Of a stretch of DNA of 64,000 nt, positions 22,444 to 32,256 are shown piece by piece. A program made the position numbers and the translations under genes. The stretch comes from Adiantum capillus-veneris (Eukaryota > Streptophyta > Polypodiopsida > Polypodiales > Pteridaceae): the NCBI GenBank assembly GCA_014529385.2, contig CM043957.1, positions 69,708,003-69,772,002 of the forward strand, written 5' to 3'. Position 1 is the stretch's first letter. The number at the start of each line of letters is the position of its first letter. Under the pieces are notes generated by a model that worked only from the letters and a program-made list of their open reading frames with translations, searched no databases and had not been told where the DNA came from.

Positions 22444-23288
22444 CTTCTTTTTTCCCTTATCACCGGAATTGCCAGACGAAGTGTTGCCAGCAGCAGAGCA
22501 TTAGGAACAAAAGTTTTGCCACTCGTAGCAGAACCATAAGAAGTGGCTGCATTGCTGTTACCACCCTTTCTTTGAGAAGCAATAAAAGCCTGTTCAACTA
22601 CACGCTGTCTAGTCCTGTTTTTTCTGGAAAGTGACTCTTGCAATGACAATGTGCATAATGCATCAAACTTGACAACTTCTGGATTTCCTTGGGTCATAAG
22701 TCTCCAAGTACTAGCAAAAGTTTGGTAAGAATCTGGTAAGGCATCAAGAACAGTGTGCACAAGGGAACTGTCTGAAATGACTTCACCTGCAGAAATAAAT
22801 TGCTCATTGATATCCTTGACACTAGCAAGGAAAGTGTCCATATCATCTTCCTCATGCATAATCTTCGACTCCAGCTCTTTACGCAACAAAGCAATTTTAG
22901 CCTCATTGCGACTTGCATAAAGGCCAGCCAAAATATCCCAAGCCTGTTTTGCAGATTTTGCTAAACGGATGTGAGGAACAATGGTGCGCTTCACAGAAAA
23001 CGCAATCAATGCATGAGCCTGCGCATCCTTTACATCCAAAAGAGTTTGTTCTACCATAGGCAAAACAACTCTAATAGCAGCAATCCTTATAGCAAGGCCT
23101 GCAACATCCTCAACATCGCCTACATCCTCAGAACCAGGAGGTACATCAATGCCCTGCACAATGTTCTAGACGCCCTTTGACACAAGAACGTGTTGCATCA
23201 TATAAGCCCACATAGGGTTATTGTCCCCATCCAATCTGTTCTCAACAGCAACAAACATCTTGAACACATCTGTGTTGTTGTCAGCCAT
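22407..23288 (-). pseudogene. K1 copia gag (UBN2-type)
   Basis: The start ATG at 23288 gives MADNNTDVFKMFVAVENRL, then WAYMMQHVLVSKGV and an in-frame stop near 23168. The remainder (23159-22407) contains KSAKQAWDILAGLYASRNEA, LDALPDSYQTFASTW and a basic C-terminus, the gag-polypeptide family of copia elements. The final segment frameshifts before the zinc knuckle. Confidence 0.8.
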
Positions 23289-23620
23289 GGAAAACATCTG
23301 CACTTGATGTGAAAACTACCCGAAATGAGGAGAATCTGAGTGAGACTAGCATGTGCTATATAGCACAACCTGTAGTAGACTGTATGGGATCTGTCATTTT
23401 GTGCAGAAAACGGCACTGACAAAAATTCTGCACAAAATGACAAAATTGCCTGTGCAGACTTGCCTGTAGTGGAAACGGAGGCCGAAATAAGCCCGAATCA
23501 GAAATCTGAGCAGAGTAATATTTGTCGACCTACGAACGCTCGCCAAACCTCATTGTAATAGAAGAAAGTGAGCAGGCGTGTGCTGGAGCAGCTAGCGACT
23601 AAGCCCGGGAGGACGTAACC

Positions 23621-23960
23621 TGCTCTAATACCAATTGTTGGAATAAGGGTTCCAGAGAGACACACACAGCTTGGAGAAGACGAAGGAAGCTTAAGGCACA
23701 CAATAGAGAGTGTGTTAGTGTGCAATGGAAAGATAGATAGCCCTAGTATGATGGGCGTATATTCAATGCTCGGGGGAAAAAACCTCCTAAAGAGGGAAAA
23801 AATACCCCGGCGGTCCTAGTGTGTTCACACACATCACTACCACATGTATATGGTAACAGTGGAGTCCTACGGGGCTTGCCTACGGCTTAACCACTATTGA
23901 GCTATTAGAAGCTTGATAGAAGCCGGTACTGTTTTGGTGTTTAAAGACCCTCTCTTTTAT
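23621..23960 (-). repeat. K1 PBS and 5' LTR (outer edge unresolved)
   Basis: The minus strand reads CCAACA then TTGGTATTAGAGCAGG, an LTR end plus initiator-Met-type PBS. The LTR contains GAATATACG and ACACACTCTCTATTG text. Its start is not defined because no second LTR remains. Confidence 0.6.
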
Positions 23961-25102
23961 TCCTTGCAATTAATGATATACGAGCCACAGGTACAGGAGC
24001 TTGAGTGCTTTTCTAAAGGGATAAAGAGGAGTAGCAACTAGGGCTTGAAGTGCCAAAGTACACCTAAGAAAAGTTTACACCTAAAAGTTGTTAGAACCAA
24101 GGTCTTTTCACATTGATTCAATTTTGATGTGTGCTTGCAAATGCCCACTTTTCAATTAATTTCCCTACTTGAATTTGCCTTAGCTCACCAAGGACCAGCA
24201 GCGCTTTCACCTGCAGATGCTCAATTCACTGCTTGATCCCCAAGCTCTACCTGCTCAATCCCTGCCTCCTCTTGCTACTCCTTCAAGCTCTCGAAGGCTC
24301 ACATCTAGCACACATTCAACGCCATGCTTTTCTTGTTGCAACCTTTGCAATCAATTCACAAGGCTCTGCAAAATTCCTCAAGCTTTGCAATGACTGCTCA
24401 ATTGCTTTCAACTCTTCTATGTGAAGATCCTAGATCTGATTTTGTTGAAGATCCATGATACCTCTCAAGATTCCAATATTCTCAAGAGGGGATGCACACG
24501 CAAGGGGATCTGCTCAAGCTTCTCAACAAACCTCCAAGTACATAGTTTCTCAATGTACTCCATTAATATAGATCTGGCTAATGAAATCATTTGAATTCCC
24601 TCTCATGAGTCACTTCCTAAATGTATTTATTGCTATTATTTGCCTTAAGATCTTGTCATTATGATCCATCTCTCATTTGATCATAATGTAATAGACTCAC
24701 TTGAAATAGTATTATGATAATACTTACACTCTCCATTTCCTTGTAAGTTGTTTTCTTGGTATGTATATTCAAGGGCACAAAGTGAGGTAGTTTGTAATTA
24801 CAAGGATAATACCATTGGACAATTTAAAAGGAAAGAGATATTTTGGTTCTTTGCATTTTCTTATGGTATGTGAATTAAATTAACCATCCTAACATTGTGG
24901 CTTGTTCTTACACTGAATGTAATTTCTATTGAGAAGATTTCTCAACAAGCTATACAATCACACAAAAGAGATACGATGCTTTTGGATAGTGAAAAACAGT
25001 TTGTAAGTACTTTGGCACCTATGCATACTCCAATTTTGTGTCAAACAGGAAGTAAATGTTTTGTCTTTTATGCCTTGTATAGTCCATTGGTCACGTGCAC
25101 AC
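23961..25102. other. Unassigned AT-rich DNA
   Basis: I see no gene, RNA or repeat structure here beyond short A/T-rich runs. Confidence 0.6.
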
Positions 25103-25365
25103 AGATTCGCCGATTTAGGTAGTGTGTAAATACTCATTAGTGTAGATTTGTCGATTTAGGCAACACCAGTTGTATGTGCAAATCCATCGGCTAAGGCATC
25201 ATGAGTGCAGATTCACTAACTTAGGTAGCACACCAACAATTTGCGCATTCACTATTCTAAACAAAACTTAATTCAGATCCTCCGGTTTAGGCAGCTTTAG
25301 TGTAGATTCTCTGATTTAGGAAGCACGTCTCATTGGTGTAGATTCGCTGGTTGAGGCAACATCAA
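25103..25365 (+). repeat. Degenerate minisatellite
   Basis: Six to eight imperfect units of the type GTGTAGATTCGCCGATTTAG followed by GCAGCA, spaced 35-55 bases apart. Confidence 0.7.
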
Positions 25366-26365
25366 TCACAAAATCATACTGCAGTGTGACTGGCCGCCAC
25401 TATCCCTTGTTACCTGGGTTTATAAAATGAAAGATCTTTAGATACGGAATTGGATTTGGTATATGATGATTTCCTGTCGTCGCCCAACATGTTTTTGAAA
25501 AGATCGGAAGTGGTTAGGACAGTGGTAGTATGCACTCGTAGGGGGTTGAAGCGACGCAATGCAACAATGTTTATGAAATTGGACTTGAGATTTATGAGAA
25601 TTCATTTATTTAACAATGAGTGCAAACGATGATATCCTGATTCGTCAGGGTATGACATATACTACTTATTCTAGTGGTATGGGACACTAGAATATGTACT
25701 ATGTGGATGACGGCATGCATGAGCAATGTTGTTTAAGTCTATAAATATATTCTTTCAATATATCATATTTCTGACATAGACTACTAATCATTGTTTTTGG
25801 CAAGTATGGTTTGTAGATTCTTATCTTCGCAAACTGAGGACAGTTGCTTTCTAACGAAGAGGTATGTAATGAATATTGGCATATTGTTGTTTCCTACAAC
25901 TTCCAGGTTGAAAAAGCAGGACCAAGCTATGGGATACACGAAAGGACATCATATCTATGTATATTTTATTATTCACAAGTGCTCTTTATGAGCTATGGCC
26001 GTTATGTCCGATCAGCCAGTATGTATTCACTTTGAGCATTCGAGAAATCTATAAATACATACGTGCAAGAGGAAAATGCTAACTCTTTCACAGGGAGAGA
26101 TTGCACCCAATGCCTATGTCTATTCTTCTCTCATCTCATCTCTCCTCTCTGGTCATGCGGGTGTAGCACTTTGCTGTAGGAGGTGCATTTGCACGTGCTA
26201 TCTCTCTTCTCTCACTCTCTCTCCTCTCTCTCTCCGACCGCGTGCATCTCTGATTATGAGCTATGGAATTCGCTAGGTATGAAGATTTTTAAGTTTTATG
26301 GCTTGCAGTATGTTGTTTTTAGTATTTTGCGAGGCCTTCCACTCCTCTATCTATATCAGGCATGA
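25366..26365. other. Unassigned DNA
   Basis: No supported gene. There is a CT-rich stretch at 26120-26240. A possible short exon near 25805-25862 ending GAG|GTATG was considered but has no recognisable protein. Confidence 0.5.
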
Positions 26366-26518
26366 CTTTTGTTACTTATAATTTTTGGAGAGACCACACT
26401 ACCAACTCTCCACCATACTTTTGTATGACACTTCTGCATGACATTGCACTGTATATTTAGCATTTTCACTCTATGACGCTTCATTGCAAGAAGACAAATG
26501 TTTAACTACTTACATTCT
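26366..26518 (+). repeat. Dispersed duplicate, copy 1
   Basis: Matches 31102-31250 over about 150 bases, sharing TTTGGAGAGACCACA, CCAACTCTCCACCATACT and GGCGAAATGTTTAACTA-like text. Estimated by eye at about 80% identity. Non-coding. Confidence 0.75.
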
Positions 26519-27309
26519 AGTGGTCTGTTTGAAGTCTAGTACTAAGGCATTTGAAGTTATATTATATTCGTCTGATCTAATCTGATATTTGACATTTGAC
26601 TTTGAGCCTAACTCTAGAATAGCTATCAAGTGACCAACTCATTCCATTGGTCAACTAGGTGAATGGCCTGAGCAATGGCAACAAATGCACTTCTTTTTTT
26701 GAAATTCTCCAATGCATTTTGTACTTGTTTACTTTAGTTCTAGATGCTTGATGTCAATCTGAGTATGTCCTATTACCACCAAGCAAGACTGGTTTCATAT
26801 CTATACTATCTATAATGGGAGGAGGGATTCCAGATCTCTCCCCCTAACACGTGGTGCATTCTCCTTGCTTCGGTCAGCTCCAATGGTGTGTTCTACAACC
26901 CAGCGCTCAGTGCACTCAGAGAGAGAGGTGGCAGACCCGGCCATACTAGTACATTGTTTTTGACTAGTACATGTTTGATGTTTACTTAGTGAGCCTAATA
27001 TCTTTTTTCACTTTTTTGGATCGTGGAGTGAGCCACTTGCCTCAAGCTCAACCATTCGATAGTCGAAATTTGGGTCGTTCGTAGAAAAGCAGATGATTGA
27101 GCAATTTAAATCGAGTGAGAGACATCCTCAGACGCGCAAGGAAATGCGATGCAACAAGGGACGAGGGCCATGAGCAGGTGGGGATTAACTCTTTTCCACG
27201 TATGTTGCCCTTACAAGCAGCAAGCTGGGCAGACCCAAAAAGGAGTACCGGAGACCTTTCAAACCCTGGGTATATTTTGCAAATCATCAACCTGGAGGGT
27301 ACTTTGGAT
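26519..27309. other. Unassigned DNA
   Basis: No supported gene. GACTAGTACATG recurs in close tandem at about 26945-26975. Confidence 0.5.
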
Positions 27310-27655
27310 GCTTGCCGATGTGATGAGCACGGACCATTCAACACATTTTTTAGCTGATGCTATTAGGCTGTTGGCAATGCAGACGGCAGAGGTCGATGAA
27401 TGCACAACTCCTTTTGTCAGCAGTCCCTAACTAACAATATTCTCGTGAATTTTTTTGCCCCCATCAACTTCTTGCGTAGTGCAACTGCAGGCCTTAAAGA
27501 TGAAACCATGGGTGATTCCATCTGGAGCGATTCCTCGCTTTGCATCTCCTGCCCAGGTTTTCCTGGCCTACCACATTTGGCATACATGTACTGAGATCTT
27601 CCAAGAGAAGCAAACAAGTGAGAGTACAAGTGTTGGTATGCAGCATTGAACAACA
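27310..27655 (-). pseudogene. PPR protein relic
   Basis: Minus-strand frames give YMYAKCGRPGK, then FKACSCTTQEVDGGKKIHEN and, after a stop, GLLTKGV...VCIANSLIASAKKC. These are characteristic phrases of plant PLS-class pentatricopeptide repeat proteins (organellar RNA editing factors). At least two frameshifts and a stop occur in 350 bases. It abuts an LRR relic on the same strand. Confidence 0.6.
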
Positions 27656-27659
27656 ATCT

Positions 27660-28400
27660 ACTTCTAAATCCTCTTGCAGCCTCAATTCCTCAAGCACACA
27701 TCTTGGACACATCACAAACTTTCAAGCTTGTCAAGCTCGGAAGGGCCTCCAACCCAAACTTGACCTCCACGACCCTTGGACAATTGTCGATGGTGAGACG
27801 CGTGAGCCTCAAAAGCTGCCCAACAAAGACATTCACCTCTAAATCTTATCACAACAGGAAATCTGCAAATGCTTGAGAGAACGCGCTAAGGATGCAATTA
27901 CATCTCCAAGCTCCATGGCAAATATGACAAAACTCAGCCTTAGCACCTGTAAGCCCCTCCAAGTTGGCTTCATTACTTCGACGTCTTTAAAAAGGCCACT
28001 TGTCACACCCATGTCCTATAGGGATGGGCATCCCATCAGTAAGTCTTTGCCCTCCACCAACAATTGTCTAGCTGTCGCAACACCTCTCTCTCTCTCTCTC
28101 CAGTAGTTCTCCAGACTATCGCAACACAATTTTTTCAGAGCTGGGAGAGCACCAAGCCTAATCCCTTCCAGGAAGTATTCCCCCACATGAAGCTCCTGCA
28201 AATGTGGCCAAGTGCAGTTGTCCATGTCCTCTAAATTTCTAACACCTGTTCCCTCCAATTGAAACATCCACAATCCTTTCATGTGTTTTGCAAGATCCAA
28301 GCTACATGCCTTGCACACAAAAGCTAGGACATAATTAGGCATCTGGATTCTGCACATGTCATGGAGCAATATATTGAAGATGAAGCTACCCAAGTATCCA
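27660..28400 (-). pseudogene. Leucine-rich-repeat relic (NBS-LRR-like)
   Basis: The 28016-28393 frame contains HMKGLWMFQLEGTGVRNLED, WPHLQELHVGEYFLEGIRLG and LPALKKLCCDSLENY. Further down the strand another frame gives LLRLTIDNCPRVVEVKFGLE and ALPSLTSLKVCDV. These are irregular LRRs typical of the C-terminal half of plant NBS-LRR immune receptors. No NB-ARC motif was found in the window. Stops and frameshifts indicate a pseudogene. Confidence 0.6.
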
Positions 28401-28825
28401 AGTACGATAGATCTGTCCTGTTCCTACTGCTTATTTGTGACATTACCTACACGTGTACGTTTCAAAATAAGTCTATTCACATGCTACACAAAAGCATAAG
28501 GATCAGTTTAGTCATAGCACTCCAACGTTGGAAACACTTGAAAGCTTGTGATGTTTAGGATGGCAAATGAGGTTAAACCTGCCATCCGCAATGCCACCAA
28601 CTATCTACAGTTTTTCATTCTTAACCACAGAATTAAGAATGCAATTAAATGCTACTACATTAGGAGGTTTTCAATGGAGGAAAAGCACTTGCTTCAAACT
28701 ACTTCTGCATTGCATTGATGCTACAAATATGAGCATGAATTCATGGGCCTTGTCTTCCTTTGATAAAATGCCACATTCTTTTAATAAGCATGGTGGGGTA
28801 TGCCCGGCTTGAGAAGGACGAATTT

Positions 28826-28827
<2 letters not shown>

Positions 28828-28912
<85 letters not shown>
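28828..28912 (+). repeat. (CT)n microsatellite
   Basis: About 42 CT units with one GT interruption near the end. The R/E-rich minus-strand frames are artefacts of it. Confidence 0.95.
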
Positions 28913-29190
28913 GACAAGATGGTGGAACAAGGCCTACAACCACAGATGGTCACTTTTGCAATTGTTTTATATTCATGTCATTGCAGTGATCTTTCGAACC
29001 GCAGCTGGAAATAAGCAAAGATTGTGTTTTTAACCCAACAGTAGATGACTACAATGATATGGTCAAATTTTGGGCATGCGGCCCACTAGGACAGGTAGCT
29101 TTTCTTAATGAGAGGATTCCACTTGCTGGCAATGCTTGTCATGAAGGGTTGAAGTTGAAATGTCCAAGATGGAAAGTTGCATCCGGATGA
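28913..29190 (+). pseudogene. PPR protein relic
   Basis: The plus strand reads MVEQGLQPQMVTFAIVLYSC then, in another frame, TVDDYNDMVKFWACGPLGQV. These correspond to the PPR phrases (M..EG..PD.VTF...L.AC) and (.HY.CMVDLLGRAG). Heavily mutated, with stops. Confidence 0.55.
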
Positions 29191-29463
29191 ACTTGAAGCA
29201 AGATATGATGGTCGAAAACTGTTTTTTTCTTATGATGTAGCTGCGTTCCATGTCAATCCTATTTCATGCTGCTGTAATTATGACATGATTGACTGACACT
29301 ACTAGTCCATATTGTTTAACCTCTTTTAGTTGCACATATGTCATTATGATAGCACCAGGTAATGGTGGTTGATTCCTAAGATATTGTATAGTTAGTGGAT
29401 ACACACAAATTCCAAGAAATTTTTTGTGTATCGAGATTGGGAGAAAAATCCTGCCTTATTTCC

Positions 29464-29730
29464 TTATATGGAATTCCATGAAGCTTCATTCTTGAAGGGG
29501 AGCTCATCAAACACTTCTTTTTCTTTCTCAAGTGCACCGCATTTGGCATACACACTGACAAGGGTGTTGCTGACATATACATTCTTTTTTAGAAACCCAC
29601 TAGTCACAATTTCTTTGTGCAATTCGCGGCATTTACACAGATCTCTGTTGTTGGCACAAGCCTTCAAAGACATGATGAGGGCGATTGCGGCACTAGGATC
29701 TTCATGATGCAAGAGAATCTTCCATGTGCC
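29464..29730 (-). pseudogene. PPR protein fragment
   Basis: An open minus-strand piece of about 85 codons. It reads LIMSLKACANNRDLCKCREL, HKEIVTSGFLKKNVYVSNTL, VSVYAKCGALEKEKEVFDEL and PFKNEASWNSI, two clean PLS-type PPR motifs, then a stop. The wording is the best clue in the window to a fern or lycophyte. No start and no further repeats, so a fragment. Confidence 0.75.
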
Positions 29731-31101
29731 AAGAAGATTGTGAGTGGAATCCCTGCACGTTTTTGGTTTCGTGCAGTAAGCATTGCATGATCTGCTAGCA
29801 AAATCTATGGATATGTGATATATCTCTTTGTGACGCCTTGTCTATTTCAACTTCAGGAAACCCCCCATTAATTGGCCATATCTTAAAGCGCAAAAAGTGC
29901 TCATTGCAATGTGTAAGCAGTAGGTAAGCACTATTGCCCTTGCCTAAAGCTACGAAGGAGAATAGTCAAATTTGGAGGTGTCAGCCTTCATGAGAGCAAG
30001 CATGTAGCAATTCCTCTGGCATGTGAACTGGCTCTATAGCAAACTAGTAAAGATGCTAGCCTAGGGTCCCAAAAGATTTGGTCTAACAATAAGGTTTTGT
30101 CTTCTCAATCTATCTCGGGGGGTTCACTATATGTAAACCACCTATTCTACGTGCGTTCAAAGGGTATTTAAAAAACCCCTTATCTGTGAATTTTGAATCA
30201 ATAAAACAACCTCTTTTTCTTTATAAACTTACGGGTTTTTTTCCAAAGTGAAATAAAAAAACCCCTTATTTGAATATATTTATGTAAATTTACCAAAAAA
30301 ATTTGAATTAAAAAACCCCCTCTGGTTGAACTCTCATAGTAAACTTACATACATAGAGATGGACCCCCCGAGCAATCTATAGGTTGTGGGCTCCCTATTG
30401 GGTCCCCTCTAGAGAGACACATTGTGCTCACGTTTGTAGCTTGTTGCTGGCAGTTACTTGCTCTATCCATTGTTCTCAGTACATGTGGTGCATGAATTAG
30501 GTGGCCATGGTGATGCCTATGTGTGGCTCTTGTCCAATGGTACGCAACCCTTTCCCGACCATGTTTCATGGCTAATACTTGAAAAGGATAAGCACCTCCC
30601 CTTGTGGGCCCTCCAATGTCATTAGAGAAATTTGGATTCACTTTTGTATCCTTTAAGAAGTTCCACTTCAACTTAGAGAGAGAAAATAAAAATGCTAAAT
30701 AATACATTTTAAGTCATGCTTTTTTGAGCCAAGAAGATGCCAAAATAACATATTCTTTGTCAGTTAGCCACCATTTTCCTTTTCTTATCTTCATTCTCTT
30801 GTCAAGAATCCAACTAATCGAATGACTACTGATTTGAAATGCAACTCTTTATGTAGTGGATCCTTGACATAGAATATAGATCTGGTTATCTTTAGGTTTA
30901 ATCAATATCTTGCATCTTTTGTATTTGTCTAAATGCGTATTTTGTGTCTGACAGAGAGGACATATATTCACAACAGTGGACGTTTTGATTGCACAAGCAA
31001 GTCTCCAGTTCGACAAGACTGCAAGGTTCGTTATCTGCGTCCAATTCCCCATGGCTATGCGTTTGCTTGGCGCAACACATAAATGCTACGGGGCAGGGCA
31101 C
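29731..31101. other. Unassigned DNA
   Basis: No supported gene. The 120-codon minus frame at 30345-30707 has no family resemblance. C/T-rich AAACCCCC-type repeats at 30160-30320 are noted. Confidence 0.5.
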
Positions 31102-31250
31102 GGCTTCCGTTTCTTATAACTTTTGGAGAGACCACAGTGCCAACTCTCCACCATACTATTTTATGGCACTTCTGCATGGCGTGCGCTGTATACTTCGTAT
31201 TTTTAGTTTGTGACCCTTCATTGCAAGGCGAAATGTTTAACTATTCATAT
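31102..31250 (+). repeat. Dispersed duplicate, copy 2
   Basis: Partner of 26366-26518, same orientation. Confidence 0.75.
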
Positions 31251-31559
31251 TGCTTTTTTGTAGCTTGACTCAAATATTGGCCTACAATTTGGACAATCGA
31301 AATGCACTTGTACATCATTACAAGTCAGTAAAGCATTTTATTTCTTATTGCAGTTCATTGATGCTTTACCACTTGCTTGTTTTAGAATTTTGCACAATGC
31401 TTCCTTTAGTTTGGTTTACATGTATGTTGTCTTAAAAAATATACACTCAATGTCGATCAACATCTGTAGTATGTACATATTAATTACAGACGCGAGAACG
31501 AAGATCGTTGCTAGATAACCCAAGGATGTCTTGGTCAAATAATGCTAGTCTACACTCTA

Positions 31560-31835
31560 TAACTCATGAACTATCCAGCTCAACCATTTCAGATGTCCTT
31601 GCTTTCAACATCAAGAATAATCCTAGCCAAACGACCATACAAAAGAATAGAATTCTGCATATTATCTAAAGATGTTCCAGGCGACATGAACCGCTGCCAT
31701 TCACAGCTAGAATCCTTTGACCTAATGGATCAAGCCCAAAACAAAACTAGTTTCTTGATTTTGGAAACACTTGCAAAGCCACTAAGACGACATGCATATA
31801 TCACATCCGACAGACATAAATTTGGATCCATATAG
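31560..31835 (-). other. Coding-like relic of unknown family
   Basis: The minus strand reads GFASVSKIKKLVLFWA, a stop, then SIRSKDSSCEWQRFMSPGTS and LDNMQNSILLYGRLARIILD. The phrase looks protein-like but I cannot name it. It is broken by a stop and has no flanking exons I can support. Confidence 0.3.
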
Positions 31836-31908
31836 CTTTCAAAATCATGTTTATTTAATTATTCATTGCTATAATATGTTCTAGCAAGGTCCACCAAGCA
31901 AGACTACT

Positions 31909-31938
31909 ACATGTTTGATGTTTGATGTTTGATGTTTG
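31909..31938 (+). repeat. 10-bp tandem repeat
   Basis: TGTTTGATGT-type unit repeated three times. Confidence 0.85.
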
Positions 31939-32069
31939 GCATATCTCTCATTGATAAAAAAAATCAAGGAGCATGACTAGCAAGTTAATTTGCTCGAGGC
32001 AACAAACAGCTTTTGGCTCACTGGAAAAGAGACCGACGAAAACCCATTGCGGCCTGCAGAGAATCGTCA

Positions 32070-32135
<66 letters not shown>

Positions 32136-32256
32136 CCTTGCAATTTCATCGCGCGTGTACTTTGGCAGGAGGGCTTCTGTGAACAGGCCTCCTACACCTG
32201 ATGGAGACGATGAGAAAGGGGCAGAGCCAACCCTTCAAGAGATTATCAACATAAAA
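32070..32256 (+). other. ENY2: ENY2 first coding segment(s)
   Basis: 32169-32256 encodes [20 protein letters not shown] then TLQEIINIK and ends at the donor AAAA|GTAAGA (phase 0). The acceptor is TTTGGCAG|G at 32168. The first base G would complete an ATG if the upstream exon ends in AT. CGTCAAT|GTACTC at 32071/32072 supplies exactly that, giving a 97-nt intron made largely of (CT)n(GT)n. The N-terminus then begins MRASVNRP, as plant ENY2 proteins do. The exact upstream exon is inference. Confidence 0.75.

Larger units (their letters stand above)
20821..23960 (-). mobile_element. K1: truncated copia retrotransposon
   Basis: On the minus strand: LTR 3' end (right edge unresolved, ending at 23636), a Met-tRNA-type PBS at 23634-23621 (TTGGTATTAGAGCA), gag from 23288, zinc knuckle, protease and integrase down to about 20821. 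Reverse transcriptase, RNase H and the 3' LTR are missing. The left edge abuts G2 integrase. Gag-protease-integrase order with no RT between is diagnostic of Ty1/copia. Confidence 0.85.

Noticed and set aside
30345-30707. 120-codon minus-strand ORF
   Set aside because: No recognisable domain, odd His/Arg clusters, no flanking exons and no relation to neighbours.
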